This document shows, piece by piece, positions 45,801 through 54,995 of a DNA stretch of 64,000 nucleotides. How positions within the stretch are numbered: the stretch's first letter is position 1; every line of letters starts with the position of its first letter. The translations under genes were made by a program, and so were the position numbers. Below the pieces are notes generated by a model. The model saw only the letters and a program-made list of their open reading frames with translations. It did not search any database and was not told the origin of the DNA. This DNA comes from Methanocella_A sp963769045 (lineage in GTDB: Archaea > Halobacteriota > Methanocellia > Methanocellales > Methanocellaceae), in the NCBI GenBank assembly GCA_963769045.1, contig CAVYKK010000009.1, positions 248,001-312,000 of the forward strand, in the 5' to 3' direction.

Positions 45801-48800
45801 GCAGATCGTCGACTACTGCCTGAAGTCCATCCAGTGCGGAAAGAACTGCGGCGACCTCTACAACGCAGGCCTTTCCTACGGCCCGCTGATGTGGAACCTC
45901 CAGGTACAGGGCTCGGACATGTCCGCCATCGAAGAATACGCCAGGGAATGCCTGCAGTTTTCTAACCGGTATCACCTCTCCTTCTCCGCAGGCCTCGCCG
46001 AAGCAATGCAGGCGGGCTGGATCGAGCCTATGAAGAATGGCTATTCACCCGTAGACATGGAAAAGAAACTGCGACGATGGGAAAAAGAAAACCACATCGC
46101 ATCGGCGGGAAGCTACTATGTCCACCTGGCCATGGCGCACTATTATTTCGAGGAGTACGAAGAGGCCGGGGAGTGCCTGGACAGGGTGCGCAAATACCTG
46201 TCCGGCCTCACGGATAACGTGCTAAAACGACAGTGGCACGTCTTCCTGGTGTTGAACAGCCTCAAGCTATACGAAAAGGGCCCGGGCATCAAAAACAAAA
46301 GCGAATTACTGGAACAGATCAATCCTATTATTGAAAAAGTCGAGACCTGGGCAGGCCTGGGGCCTTTATTAAAACCGTATCTCGCCTTTCTTTACGCTGA
46401 GAAGGAACGGGTTACCGGCGAATCCAGAGAGGCCAGGAGCCTCTACCTCGATGCGATAGACCTTGCGCATAGCCAGGGATATACGTTCCTGGAAGGTCAT
46501 ATCAACGAATGTTTCGGGGAATTTCACCAGCAGGCGCGCCATTTCTCGGCAGGAATGTATTTCCAGGAGGCAGAGCGGTTATACAGACAATGCCGGGCAG
46601 AGCGGAAGGTGGCAAGTCTCCGGCAAAAATATTCCAGGTATCCCGGAGAAGGAACTCCGGCTACTGCCTCTGCCAGTGTCGTCGCTAACCCGCCCCTCGA
46701 CGTAAATTACCTGATGAAATCGTCCTTTGCCATTTCCGCCGAGATAGAACAGCACGCGCTGCTGGAAAAGATCATGGAAGTAGTCATGGAAAGCTCCGGG
46801 GCTCAGGACGGGTACCTGTTGCTCGAAGACAAGGGCGGTCTCGTTGTCCGCGCGGAAAGCCATCTCACGAAAAAGCCGGCACCCGCGCTTGATAAAAACT
46901 TCGAGCACGTCGACGATATCTGTAAAGCCATCGTCCGTTACGTATACCGGACCACAGACCGGGTCGTCCTCAATAATGCCTGCCAGGATGACCTGTTCAA
47001 AGATAACCCGGAGGCCAGGGAGATGCGGCTGCGCTCGGTCCTCTGTCTGCCGGTGATCAAACAGTCGAGGATGATAGGCGTCTTATACCTCGAAAACCGC
47101 CTGTCTGACGGCGTGTTCACCCCGAAAAATACGCATATGACGGAACTGTTGACGGGGCAGGCGGCAATCTCGCTGGAGAACGTGCGGTTGCTATACGAGA
47201 TGAAGAAGGCAGAAGAAGCGCAGCGGGAAAGCGATATCAGGTTCCGGTCGCTGATCCAGAACTCGTCTGACATCATCAGGATCATGGACAGAGAAGGCCG
47301 CATCATATATGATTCACCGTCATCCGATAAGATCCTCGGGTATCCAGCTGATTATATGCTGGGCAGATCGCCCCTGGAGTTCATACATCCCGATGACATG
47401 GACCGTGTGCGCGACGACCTGAGAGAAACCTTCGACAGGCGTAACCCGGGAATACCTACCGAGTTCCGGATCCGGAAAGCAGACGGCGAATATCTTGACG
47501 TCGAGTCGATCGGTGTGAATCTGATTGGTGTCCAGGGCGTGGACGGGATCGTGGTCACGACTCGTCCTATCACTGAGCGCAAGCAGGCGGAACTGGAGAA
47601 AGAACGGTTACTGGTGCAATTGAAGGCTAAGACATCCGAGCTGCTGATCGCCAATGAAGAGCTGGAGGTCAAGAGTGAAGAGGTTGCCGCCCAGGCGGAG
47701 GAGATCGAGTGCACGAACGAGGAGCTGCGTGCGAATTATGAAGAGCTACGGAGGGTAACCGCATCCCTGCGTGAAACTCACGATTACCTGGAGAGTCTTA
47801 TCAATTACGCCAACGCGCCGATCATTGTCTGGGACCATAAATTTACCATTACGAGGTTTAACCATGCCTTCGAGCATCTCTCCGGCTATATGGCAAATGA
47901 AGTCATAGGAAAAGACCTGAGCATGCTCTTCCCGCTCGACAGCAGAGGGGAATCGCTGGATAAAATAACGAAGACTCTCGAAGGCGAGCACTGGGAGTCT
48001 GTCGAGATACCCATCCAGCACAAGTATGGCAACGTCCGCATAGCGCTATGGAACTCTGCGAACATATATGATGCCCAGAAAAATTTGCTGGCGACTATTG
48101 CGCAGGGGCAGGACATCAGTGCGCGAAAGCTGGCGGAAAAAGAGCTGGAAGACGAAAAAGCACAGGCTGAGCTGTACCTGGACCTGATGGGCCACGATAT
48201 CAGCAACATGCACCAGATTGCGTTAATGCAGCTTGAGCTGGCCGGCGAGATCATGAGCACCAGCGGGAAACTCGAGGGAGACGATAAGGAATTAATCGAC
48301 ACCCCGTTTAAAACACTGATGAGAGCTGCCCGGCTGATCGACAACGTGCGGAAGCTGCAGAAGCATAAGTCGGGCGAGTATAAAATGGAGACTCTCGACC
48401 TGGCGAAGGTCCTCGAAGACGTCCTGGCTATGTACACCGAAATTCCTGGCCGCAGCATCAGTATCAATTATAATCCGAATTGCGGGTGCCTGGTGCGGGC
48501 TAATCCGCTGTTGAAAGACGTGCTCAGTAATCTTGTGGACAATGCGGTGAAGCACTCCGGCAATCCGCTGGAGATCAATGCAGGTGTCCACAGGGTCGGC
48601 CTGAACGGGTGTTCGTATTACCGCTTGGCGATAGAGGATAACGGGACAGGCATTCCCGACGATAAGAAGGAAGAATTATTCCAGCGGTTCAAGCGGGGCC
48701 AGACAAAAGCGAAAGGGACGGGCCTCGGCCTGTACCTCGTCAAGAGCCTTGTGGAAGGCTTCGGCGGCTACGTCGAAGTACAGAACCGCGTTTTGACAGA

Positions 48801-48867
48801 CCATACGAAGGGCACCAGGTTTTTAGTGTACCTGCCCGCTATCAAGGAGGAGTGCAATGACAGATAA
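42826..48867 (+). CDS. giant hybrid Ser/Thr kinase-like / AAA ATPase / GAF / PAS / histidine kinase
   Basis: 2013-residue cytosolic signalling protein. Domains in order: protein-kinase-like fold (about 1-270, K36 in VTIKLLKG), predicted ATPase (about 290-600; Walker A GLSGIGKTRLIQ near 329-340, Walker B LILFIDDLQWCD near 455-466), helical TPR-like region (about 650-1280), GAF (about 1312-1458), PAS (about 1470-1585), a coiled coil (about 1590-1650), PAS (about 1650-1765), then H-box DLMGHDISNMHQ (about 1785) and HATPase with DNGTGIPDDKKEE and GLGLYLVKSLV. The catalytic loop reads HGGVKPHN (127-134), lacking the HRD aspartate, so the kinase domain may be inactive; D148 (IDF) is kept. The architecture is best known from cyanobacteria and other bacteria. 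It overlaps the receiver gene by 11 bases and is divergent from the Tc operon. Confidence 0.93.
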   Translation: MVLSNYENLEKIFEGSGTIIYKASDKERPGRLVTIKLLKGGSLSEYKKARFSQKIEHLKVLNDLSLITPLMVSEKDGSHYIIQDYFDGIPLDKLTQANKAVSLNAFFTIACNLASALEKVQDAGIIHGGVKPHNILVNPDTLEIRLIDFISVLDVREVSHFIYNPEFIRGTLAYASPEQTGRINHRVVFSSDLYSLGIIFYEMLTGNLPFYSEDPLELIHSHLAENTPPVHELKRDIPVVLSNIIAKLMSKEPEKRYQSASGLLADLARCRDEYAASGTILEFPLESGVSADRVIFISRMVGRDLEARMILDEYDRVVEGQFRSVFVSGLSGIGKTRLIQELQTPIVKHRGYFTSGKFDVYQKNIPYSSLIQAFRNLMRTFLTESDERVGLWKNRILKAVGKNGRVLIEVIPELEALIGPQPEVPVLPPIESMNRFHDVFDKFLGCLASKESPLILFIDDLQWCDSASFDFLANVFNNYADHPHLFFLGAYRHNEVDPSHPLSRLIRNAVETRQPLKEIRLSPLKPEHCHEMVSYILDCPPQQSKALADFITNLSEGNPLFVSESLSYLYSESLLYLDEDRQWQWNIEKVRESHMPTTVVALFSSKLRKFDPDLISLLEYCACMGNTFSPDELASVKGITLLETFKMLKPVLGQGLLIENKNQLQFIHDKVQEATLSAIPAERRRRIHWQVGNHLLRAIHEGADIEKQDNLFTIVSHLNMGKENEIDSKTSYVLSDINYHAGNKALDSLATEAANEYFKFARDLLPDDCWSKGHYERTFKIFQKAAKTELMCGKYENSERLLNYLLDHARTDMDKAECLAEQTTSLSSVGNFNKAVETANRGLAYFSKSIPDDAEKADTKRKALMEEIASEKIDVWDTILNMPFTRDRKSKIELSFYSELIPDLYMSGLVPQLYLSAAQSTRHCLAGGMDESVIYSFSIMGLQKGEEGDFEQAFRYEDLARELSAKYPNTFGATRGMNGIVWCNMHSRSHPRQIVDYCLKSIQCGKNCGDLYNAGLSYGPLMWNLQVQGSDMSAIEEYARECLQFSNRYHLSFSAGLAEAMQAGWIEPMKNGYSPVDMEKKLRRWEKENHIASAGSYYVHLAMAHYYFEEYEEAGECLDRVRKYLSGLTDNVLKRQWHVFLVLNSLKLYEKGPGIKNKSELLEQINPIIEKVETWAGLGPLLKPYLAFLYAEKERVTGESREARSLYLDAIDLAHSQGYTFLEGHINECFGEFHQQARHFSAGMYFQEAERLYRQCRAERKVASLRQKYSRYPGEGTPATASASVVANPPLDVNYLMKSSFAISAEIEQHALLEKIMEVVMESSGAQDGYLLLEDKGGLVVRAESHLTKKPAPALDKNFEHVDDICKAIVRYVYRTTDRVVLNNACQDDLFKDNPEAREMRLRSVLCLPVIKQSRMIGVLYLENRLSDGVFTPKNTHMTELLTGQAAISLENVRLLYEMKKAEEAQRESDIRFRSLIQNSSDIIRIMDREGRIIYDSPSSDKILGYPADYMLGRSPLEFIHPDDMDRVRDDLRETFDRRNPGIPTEFRIRKADGEYLDVESIGVNLIGVQGVDGIVVTTRPITERKQAELEKERLLVQLKAKTSELLIANEELEVKSEEVAAQAEEIECTNEELRANYEELRRVTASLRETHDYLESLINYANAPIIVWDHKFTITRFNHAFEHLSGYMANEVIGKDLSMLFPLDSRGESLDKITKTLEGEHWESVEIPIQHKYGNVRIALWNSANIYDAQKNLLATIAQGQDISARKLAEKELEDEKAQAELYLDLMGHDISNMHQIALMQLELAGEIMSTSGKLEGDDKELIDTPFKTLMRAARLIDNVRKLQKHKSGEYKMETLDLAKVLEDVLAMYTEIPGRSISINYNPNCGCLVRANPLLKDVLSNLVDNAVKHSGNPLEINAGVHRVGLNGCSYYRLAIEDNGTGIPDDKKEELFQRFKRGQTKAKGTGLGLYLVKSLVEGFGGYVEVQNRVLTDHTKGTRFLVYLPAIKEECNDR

Positions 48868-49252
48868 TACACGTGCCAGCGTCGCCATTGTCGACGATGA
48901 CCCGCAACTGGTCAGGACCTATGAGCTGTTGTTCAAACACCGGCAGGTGCCCGTCTCTTTTATCGCTTATGACAGCTACTCGGCCCTTATTAAGTTTAAT
49001 AATGCCAGCCCCAGGCCGGGAGTAGTCATCATCGATTACCGTATGCCTTACAAGAATGGCCTCGACCTTATGATTGAGATTTTAAAGATAGAGCCGGATA
49101 CGAAAATCATTTTCATAAGTGCCGATGATAGCATAGGGCAGTCTGTACTCGATGCAGGCGCGGATGTGTTTTTGAAAAAGCCGACCAGCATAAAAGAGAT
49201 CATGGATAGTGTTAGTCTTGTGTCTGGATCGTCATATCGCTCAACTCTATAA
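48857..49252 (+). CDS. single-domain response regulator (receiver only)
   Basis: 131-residue CheY-like receiver. The acidic pair is D13/D14, the phosphorylation site D60 (VVIIDYRMP), the switch S88 and the conserved K108 with P109 (FLKKP). No DNA-binding or enzymatic output domain is present, so the signal must pass through protein contacts. The start overlaps the giant kinase by 11 bases, so the two are translationally coupled and almost surely partners. A T-rich terminator follows. Confidence 0.94.
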   Translation: MTDNTRASVAIVDDDPQLVRTYELLFKHRQVPVSFIAYDSYSALIKFNNASPRPGVVIIDYRMPYKNGLDLMIEILKIEPDTKIIFISADDSIGQSVLDAGADVFLKKPTSIKEIMDSVSLVSGSSYRSTL

Positions 49253-49281
49253 TTCCTTTTTTGGCTTTTTTGTTTCTTTTT
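49253..49281 (+). terminator. oligo-T terminator after the receiver gene
   Basis: Three T-runs (T6, T6, T5) occur within 30 bases after the stop without a strong hairpin, typical for archaea. Confidence 0.55.
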
Positions 49282-49605
49282 GAAGAACGGCAGACTGAAA
49301 GTTTAACAATAAATTAGATTCGTAGTCCCCGGCTTTCAAGGATGCCCGTCAATATGTCCGGGCCAAGCCGCAAGGGAGGGAGAAAGTACTCCCGGCAAGT
49401 CCTGGCCAGCCCGGATAGAATTTCAATTCTCAGCTACTTAAGAACAAGTTGTTTAATCTCAATTTTTTTACGATTAAATCGGCGAGCTACGACTGTTTAA
49501 AATCTTATATTAGCAATAGTCGAGGAAACGGTAGGATTATTATCAGGGAACGTATTTATAGAATATATTTAAACGTAGAGATAAATTTTCAAGAGTGATT
49601 AAGTT
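49282..49605 (+). promoter_or_regulatory. intergenic region with promoter of the next sensor kinase
   Basis: The proximal part is GC-rich and partly self-complementary (about 49350-49420, ccgggccaag...ctggccagcccgg). The distal part has TATA-like runs (atttatag near 49554 and atatttaaac near 49564) before the ATG at 49606. No open frame of note. A structured leader or small RNA is possible but not demonstrable here. Confidence 0.35.
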
Positions 49606-51354
49606 ATGGGGTGGGCGGATCTCGTCGGTGAGGCTTTTAGCAAACCGGGTTCCCGGCGTATCCGGTTAGCGCTTTCTCTCTTGTTCATCTCGCTGGCTAC
49701 CGCCATTCTGATGATAATTTTTCAATCGGCGAAGATGATTTTGGACCCGGATATAACGTTGTTGGAATCACATCTATACACCATAGTTTTTATCTGCGTT
49801 ATGGCCCCGATTATCGCCCTGTTAGTACTGCTCAGGTTTGAGAAGCTTTATGAAAAAATAACCGAAGAGAACCGGGAACGCAAGCGGGCCGGAGAGGCGC
49901 TTCGTGAGAGTGAGGAGAAGTTTCGGGTCCTGTTCGAGAGGGCAAGCATGGCTATCTTCGTCGCGGACGTGGCGACCGGGCGTATAATCGACTGCAATGA
50001 GATGGCCGAAGAATTGACTGGCAGGTCACGGGATGAGATCATCGGGCTGCACCAGACGCAGTTGCACCCTGCGGATAGGACGGGAGTGCAGAGAGAGCAG
50101 TTCGCGCGCCACGTCAAAGGAATCATTTTCAACAACGATGAGGCTGAGGTCGTACACCGAGATGGCAGGGTCATCCCCGTGATAGTTAATGAGGCACCGT
50201 TGACGGTCAATGGCCGGGACATAATGATCGGATTCTTCCTCGACATCACCGAGCGCAAGCGGGCCGAGGAAGCATTGAAGAAAGACCGGTATATACTCGC
50301 CAAGTCCCAGGAGGTAGCACACGTAGGCAACTGGGCCTGGAACCTCCAGACCGGCGAAATCACGGGTTCGGCGGAAAACTACCGGATCTTCGGATATAAG
50401 CCCGAGGAGGTGAGACCGACACTGGAATGGGTGCTATCCCTGGTCCACCCCGACGATCGGGCGTCAATGGCCGATTTCATGGGGTCCAGGGCGAGGGATG
50501 GAATACAGGGGAACATCGACTATCGTGTCATGCAACCGGATGGGTCAGTAAAATACGTGAACACGATCGTGGATAAAGCGGTCTGTGATAAATCCGGAAA
50601 GGTAAAGCGATTGTATGGCATAAGCCAGGACATTACCGGGCACAAGCGGGCGGAGGAAGCGCTGAGTGAGGCAAAGCAGCAAGCTGAATTGTACCTTGAC
50701 CTGATGGGCCATGACATTAATAACATGCACCAGATCGCACTGGGCTACCTGGAATTGGCACGGGAAATGCCCGCAAGTGCGTTGAATGATGAGATGATTG
50801 GTAAGTCAATAGAAGTGTTGCAGCGGAGTGCGCAGTTGATAAAGAATGTGAGAAAGCTGCAGAAGCTCAACGATGGGATGTTACGGATGCACGATGTCGA
50901 CGTGACAGAGGTACTTTCGGATCTGCAGCACGAGTTCAGCGGTGTACCAGGCAAGACGGTCATCTTGAAGCTGAACGGCTGTGGTCATTGCCATGTCCGG
51001 GCGAACGAGCTGTTGCATGACGTGTTTGCTAACCTGGTGAGCAATGCGATCAAGCACACCGGAAACCGGGCAAATATTGACATAAGCCTCGACTTAATAA
51101 ACGGAAACGGTGGCCTGCATTGCCGGGTCAGCGTCGAGGACAACGGGCCGGGCGTTCCCGACGATTTCAAGCCCACGATTTTCAACAGGATGCTAAAGGG
51201 CACCAGAAATGCGAAGGGTATGGGCCTCGGGTTGTACCTGGTCAAATCGCTCGTAGACAGCTACGGCGGCCGGGTGTGGATCGAGGACCGGGTATTTGGC
51301 GACTACACGAAGGGCGCCAGGTTCGTGGTCATGCTGCCCGCCGTCGATAATTAA
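49606..51354 (+). CDS. membrane-bound PAS/PAS sensor histidine kinase
   Basis: 582 residues. Two N-terminal transmembrane helices (about 22-45 and 60-82) are joined by a short outside loop, followed by a coiled coil, PAS 1 (about 105-220), PAS 2 with a PAC motif (about 230-345), H-box DLMGHDINNMHQ (about 365-376) and an HATPase domain (VEDNGPGVPDDFK, GLGLYLVKSLV). The phospho-acceptor is the His in MGHDINN. The C-terminal half is very similar to that of the next gene, so the pair arose by duplication. No response regulator follows directly; the receiver upstream at 48.9 kb could serve all three kinases. An oligo-T run follows the stop. Confidence 0.93.
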   Translation: MGWADLVGEAFSKPGSRRIRLALSLLFISLATAILMIIFQSAKMILDPDITLLESHLYTIVFICVMAPIIALLVLLRFEKLYEKITEENRERKRAGEALRESEEKFRVLFERASMAIFVADVATGRIIDCNEMAEELTGRSRDEIIGLHQTQLHPADRTGVQREQFARHVKGIIFNNDEAEVVHRDGRVIPVIVNEAPLTVNGRDIMIGFFLDITERKRAEEALKKDRYILAKSQEVAHVGNWAWNLQTGEITGSAENYRIFGYKPEEVRPTLEWVLSLVHPDDRASMADFMGSRARDGIQGNIDYRVMQPDGSVKYVNTIVDKAVCDKSGKVKRLYGISQDITGHKRAEEALSEAKQQAELYLDLMGHDINNMHQIALGYLELAREMPASALNDEMIGKSIEVLQRSAQLIKNVRKLQKLNDGMLRMHDVDVTEVLSDLQHEFSGVPGKTVILKLNGCGHCHVRANELLHDVFANLVSNAIKHTGNRANIDISLDLINGNGGLHCRVSVEDNGPGVPDDFKPTIFNRMLKGTRNAKGMGLGLYLVKSLVDSYGGRVWIEDRVFGDYTKGARFVVMLPAVDN

Positions 51355-51355
51355 C

Positions 51356-51380
51356 TTTTTTTGCTACCGGTTTTATTTAA
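51356..51380 (+). terminator. oligo-T terminator after the sensor kinase
   Basis: A run of seven T right after the TAA, followed by a second T-rich patch, suits archaeal termination. Confidence 0.5.
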
Positions 51381-51488
51381 TTTGCAAAATATTTATAGTA
51401 AGGAATTGTGGTCTTTATTGAATCATAATTGTTATGAATGATTAGAGATGATATTCGAATTATTTATGTTTTAAGTATGGTGCAGGGC

Positions 51489-53544
51489 ATGGAAAATGCG
51501 GCGATAGACTCGGGCATCGATGTGATAGGCCGTGTACCATGGGGCACGCATTTCAGCCTCTTCTACCAGACGAAGCAGGATTTGATCGATGTCCTCGTCC
51601 CGTATTTCAAGGCGGGTCTGAAGAACAACGAGTTCTGCATGTGGATTACTGCAGAGTCCTTGAATGCCGGGGAAGTCAAAGCGTATATGGCTGAGGCTAT
51701 GCCCGATTTCGACGTGTATTTTGAGAAAGGGCAAATCGAGATCATTCCGTATACAGAGTGGTATACGATCAACGGCGGATTTGACCCGGAGCGAGTGCTC
51801 ACCGGTTGGATAGAAAAGCTGCGGAAGGCCGGGGAGCGGGGTTTTCGTGGCTTGAGGGCGACGGGGGACGTGTCCTGGCTGGAGACCGGCGGCTGGAAGG
51901 ACTTTCTTGACTACGAGCAGACATGTCAACGATATCATAGTACGGCATGAAATGATTGCCCTGTGCACTTATCCCCTGGACGGGTGTGATGCCAACAATA
52001 TCCTGGACGTGGTGAACGCCCACCAGTTCGCCCTGACCAGGCGCAATGGCGAGTGGAAGATCATCGAGGACCAGGGACAGAAGAAAGCGAGGAAAGCGCT
52101 ACTGGAGAGTGAGGAGAAGTTCAGGCAGCTGGCGGAGATTTCCCCTGCCGCCATCATCATTTACCAGGGCGAAAGCGTCGTTTATGTGAACCCTGCCGCC
52201 GAGATGATGACGGGGTATAAGCTTGAAGAGTTTCTCAAGATGAAACCTTGGGATATTGTGCACCCGGACTATCGCAAGTTGATCAAGGAAAAGACTTCCC
52301 TGCGCATGAAGGGAGTCCAGCTGTCGGAGCACTATGATGTAAAACTTGTGACCAAAGACGGCCGGGAGCTATGGACGAGCAACTCGACGGCGGCAATAAA
52401 GTACATGGGCAAGCCGGCAGGGCTGGTCAATGCCATCGATATCACAGAGCGCAAGCAGGCTGAGGAGGCGTTGCGGGAGAGCGAGGAGAAGCTGCGGTGC
52501 TATTACGAGTTGCCCTTGATCGGCATGGCTTTGACCTCGATTGAAAAAGGTTGGCTCCAGGCAAACGATGAGATATGCAGGATTTTGGGATATTCCCGGG
52601 ATGAGCTATTCCGGATGAGGTGGGATGAAATCACTTATCCTGACGACCTTGACAATGATCTGGAGCTTTTTGACCAGCTTCTCTCGGGCGAAATTGATAA
52701 CTACATGATCGAGAAGAGATTCGTGCGCAAGAACGGCGAGGTCATCCCTACTCAAATATCCATTGGTTGTATCCGAAACCCTGACAAAAGCGTCCGCTAT
52801 ATTGTCGGGCTCATGCAGGACATTACAGAGCGCAAGCGAGCCGAGGTTGAGTTGAGAAACGCCAAGTTACAAGCGGAATTATATCTCGATCTGATGGGCC
52901 ACGACATCAACAACATGCACCAGATCGCCCTCGGGTATCTGGAACTGGCCCGGGACATGCACCCGGAGGCCGGCGAGAGCGAGTTTTTAAACAAGCCTAT
53001 TGAAGTGCTGCAGCGGAGTGCCCAACTGATCAAGAATGTGAGGAAGCTGCAGAAGCTCAGCGACGGCATGTTCCAGATCCAGGATGTCGACGTAGGCAAG
53101 GTGCTCGCGGACGTAAAGCGAGAGTTCGGGGCGGTACCCCAAAAGGTGGTTACGCTAAACCTGAACGGCTGCGACCATTGTCAGGTCAGGGCAAACGAGC
53201 TATTGCACGACGTGTTCGCCAACCTGGTGGGCAACGCGATCAAGCACACCGGAGACCGGGCGGAAATATTAATAAACCTCAAGCTGGCGGAGGAGAATGG
53301 CCATATCTACTGTAGCGCGTCTGTCGAGGATAACGGCCCCGGTATTCCTGATGATAACAAAGGCACGATTTTTAACAGGACACTAAAGGGTACTTCTAAA
53401 ACGAAGGGCATGGGCCTCGGCCTGTACCTGGTCCGGTCGCTCGTGGAAAGCTATAACGGAAAAGTGTGGGTCGAGGACCGGGTGCCGGGCGACCATACGA
53501 AGGGCGCAAAGTTCGTAGTCATGCTTCCAGCGGTCGAAAAGTAA
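51489..53544 (+). CDS. MEDS-PAS-PAS sensor histidine kinase, one frame disruption
   Basis: Sensor kinase of about 685 residues once one base is corrected. The N-terminal part (about 1-145; VIGRVPWGTHFSLFYQTKQD and CMWITAESLN) is a MEDS domain, named for methanogen/methylotroph DcmR sensory proteins and implicated in sensing small C1-type compounds. The frame breaks at about 51922 (gagcag-a-catgtc) and resumes VNDIIVRHEMIALCTYPLDG. PAS 1, PAS 2, H-box DLMGHDINNMHQ and the HATPase (VEDNGPGIPDDNK) follow. I choose the ATG at 51489 because ggtg lies 7 bases upstream and the family starts there; a longer frame from 51438 exists. No transmembrane helices. Its C-terminal half is a close paralogue of the preceding kinase. 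Confidence 0.88.
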
Positions 53545-53611
53545 ATTATTTTATATTAACATTGTAATAAATGGCAAAATCGACTCGCCGTATATATCCC
53601 CGAGTTTTAAG

Positions 53612-53686
53612 TGGGGCCGCCCGGATTTGAACCGGGGTCTCAAGACCCCCAGTCTTGAAGGATGGACCAGTCTACCCTACGGCCCC
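53612..53686 (-). tRNA. tRNA-Pro(GGG)
   Basis: Cloverleaf on the minus strand. Acceptor stem ggggccg/cggcccc with discriminator A, T8-A9, a short D stem with GG in the loop, anticodon stem caaga/tcttg with loop ctggggg (anticodon GGG after T33), and T arm cccgg-ttcaaat-ccggg. No intron and no encoded CCA. The 75-nt length is normal for a tRNA without a long variable arm. A TATA-like promoter lies upstream. Confidence 0.9.
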
Positions 53687-53719
53687 ACTATGTAAAACGT
53701 AGTGTAGAAGTGCCTTCCA

Positions 53720-53734
53720 CGTATATATTACTTG
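53720..53734 (-). promoter_or_regulatory. TATA-like promoter of tRNA-Pro
   Basis: The minus strand reads agtaatatatacgt about 34-48 bases upstream of the tRNA 5' end, a good archaeal box A position for a short precursor. Confidence 0.55.
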
Positions 53735-53962
53735 TGATGAGAAAAACCGCTTTACGCATCGAGGAAGGCGTACAGGCTGGCGGAAGCATATGAAGCCAGT
53801 ATCGCACAGCCCGGTTGGTCCCATAGATATTTGTACATGTGCTCGCCTATAAAATATAGTCAGAATAGCAATAAAAAATAAGTATCATTTCAGACAGAAA
53901 TATTGATGATAATAACGTGCAGAAGGTATATTTTCTCACTGATTAGCAACAAATTGGTGATC

Positions 53963-54004
53963 GATAAATTATAGGGTTAATTTAATAACCGATAAAGAAT
54001 AACC
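53963..54004 (+). promoter_or_regulatory. promoter/operator candidate of the Lrp-type gene
   Basis: A TATA-like gataaattat (53963-53972) is followed by ggtta-N6-taacc (53975-53990) and a further aataacc (53998-54004). Inverted and direct repeats of this kind next to an Lrp gene suggest autoregulation. A gaaggg ribosome-binding site precedes the ATG at 54037. Confidence 0.45.
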
Positions 54005-54036
54005 ATTCATTATCAAACCGAAGGGTAAGGGAAATA

Positions 54037-54594
54037 ATGGATCTGGACGACAAAGACAGGAAGATCATTTCAATGTTCGAGGAGGACCCTGGGGCATCCC
54101 AGACTGATATCGCACAAAAGGTGAGCCTGTCCCAGCCGACCGTCGGCGCCCGCATCCAGAAGCTCCGGCAATCAGGCGCGCTGGAGACCGCGGCGGGCAT
54201 GGACCTCAAGAAGGTAGGCCTCAACCTTGCCAAGGTCGACCTGACGACCCGGGATTCCATCGACATCATCAGTCAGTTCAAAAGCTGTCCCTATTTCCTG
54301 AACGGCATGATCGTCTCCGGCCGGGAGAACCTGTGCATGTTTTTCGTGGCGGAAGACATCGCGACCATCGAGTCGATTGTCGACCGGCACCTGCGCAGCA
54401 ACCCGTCGGTCGCCTCTGTCAACCTCGGCATCGTCATCTCGCAGGTGTACGACATGGCCCAGCCCGTGAAAATGGCCCTTGAGAAGGCCGATATCGCCCA
54501 TTGCGGCTCCGACTGCGCCACCTGCCAGTACTACCTGAATAACCAGTGCCTCGGCTGCCCGGCGACGAAATTTTACAAAGGCAAGTTCTGGTAG
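54037..54594 (+). CDS. Lrp/AsnC-type regulator with cysteine-rich C-terminal tail
   Basis: 185-residue transcription regulator. The N-terminal winged helix (about 1-55; DRKIISMFEEDPGASQTDIA, LSQPTVGARIQKLRQSG) is of Lrp type. A central ~80-residue domain (about 65-150) has a RAM-like ligand fold but weak similarity. The last 30 residues hold five cysteines (HCGSDCATCQYYLNNQCLGC; C-x3-C-x2-C-x7-C-x2-C) that could bind an Fe-S cluster or zinc. Ordinary Lrp proteins lack such a tail, so redox or metal sensing is a reasonable guess. It is transcribed away from the tRNA, and its closest downstream neighbours are thioredoxin reductase and glutaredoxin genes on the other strand. Confidence 0.85.
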   Translation: MDLDDKDRKIISMFEEDPGASQTDIAQKVSLSQPTVGARIQKLRQSGALETAAGMDLKKVGLNLAKVDLTTRDSIDIISQFKSCPYFLNGMIVSGRENLCMFFVAEDIATIESIVDRHLRSNPSVASVNLGIVISQVYDMAQPVKMALEKADIAHCGSDCATCQYYLNNQCLGCPATKFYKGKFW

Positions 54595-54768
54595 ACCAGG
54601 CCGCCAAGGGCTAGAAGAGACGCCAGGACGCCACTTAGAAACTAAGAGACGCCAAGAGACCAAGCTATTTTCAAAGAGCAGGCTTATCGAGTCATTCTCT
54701 TGTTTGAGGGGGTGAATAAACCCGCTCTGGTTCATAGTGTTAGTTATTTGCATATCTTTTTGTACAGG

Positions 54769-54910
54769 CTGAGAAGGCACCTGACCAAAGGCCGCGAAGG
54801 CCACAATGGCCACAACGTACGTTTAAAAAAGGTTCATGGAAGCCACTTTGTAAAAAGGACTTCGTGGCCATTGTGGCCTTAGTGGCCTTCGTGTCTGATG
54901 CCTTCTCATT
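54769..54910. repeat. palindromic element with ggccac arms, divergent copy
   Basis: Left arm 54769-54813 (ctgagaaggcacctgacc then ggccgcgaaggccacaatgg) pairs with right arm 54864-54910. Outer ends are ctgagaaggca/tgccttctcat, in place of the gacccttcc or ctgagccggca seen elsewhere. Flanks hold the family end motif (gagtcattc near 54695 and, reversed, aatgacta at 54929). Just upstream (54600-54665) short gacgccaagag-type repeats occur. It lies between the Lrp gene and thioredoxin reductase. Confidence 0.8.
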
Positions 54911-54995
54911 GTATACAACATTTCAGTAATGACTATATCTTAAACTTAAAAAGCGGACTTGGCGCCTTGGCGTCTCTTCTTGGCCCCGTGGAATC

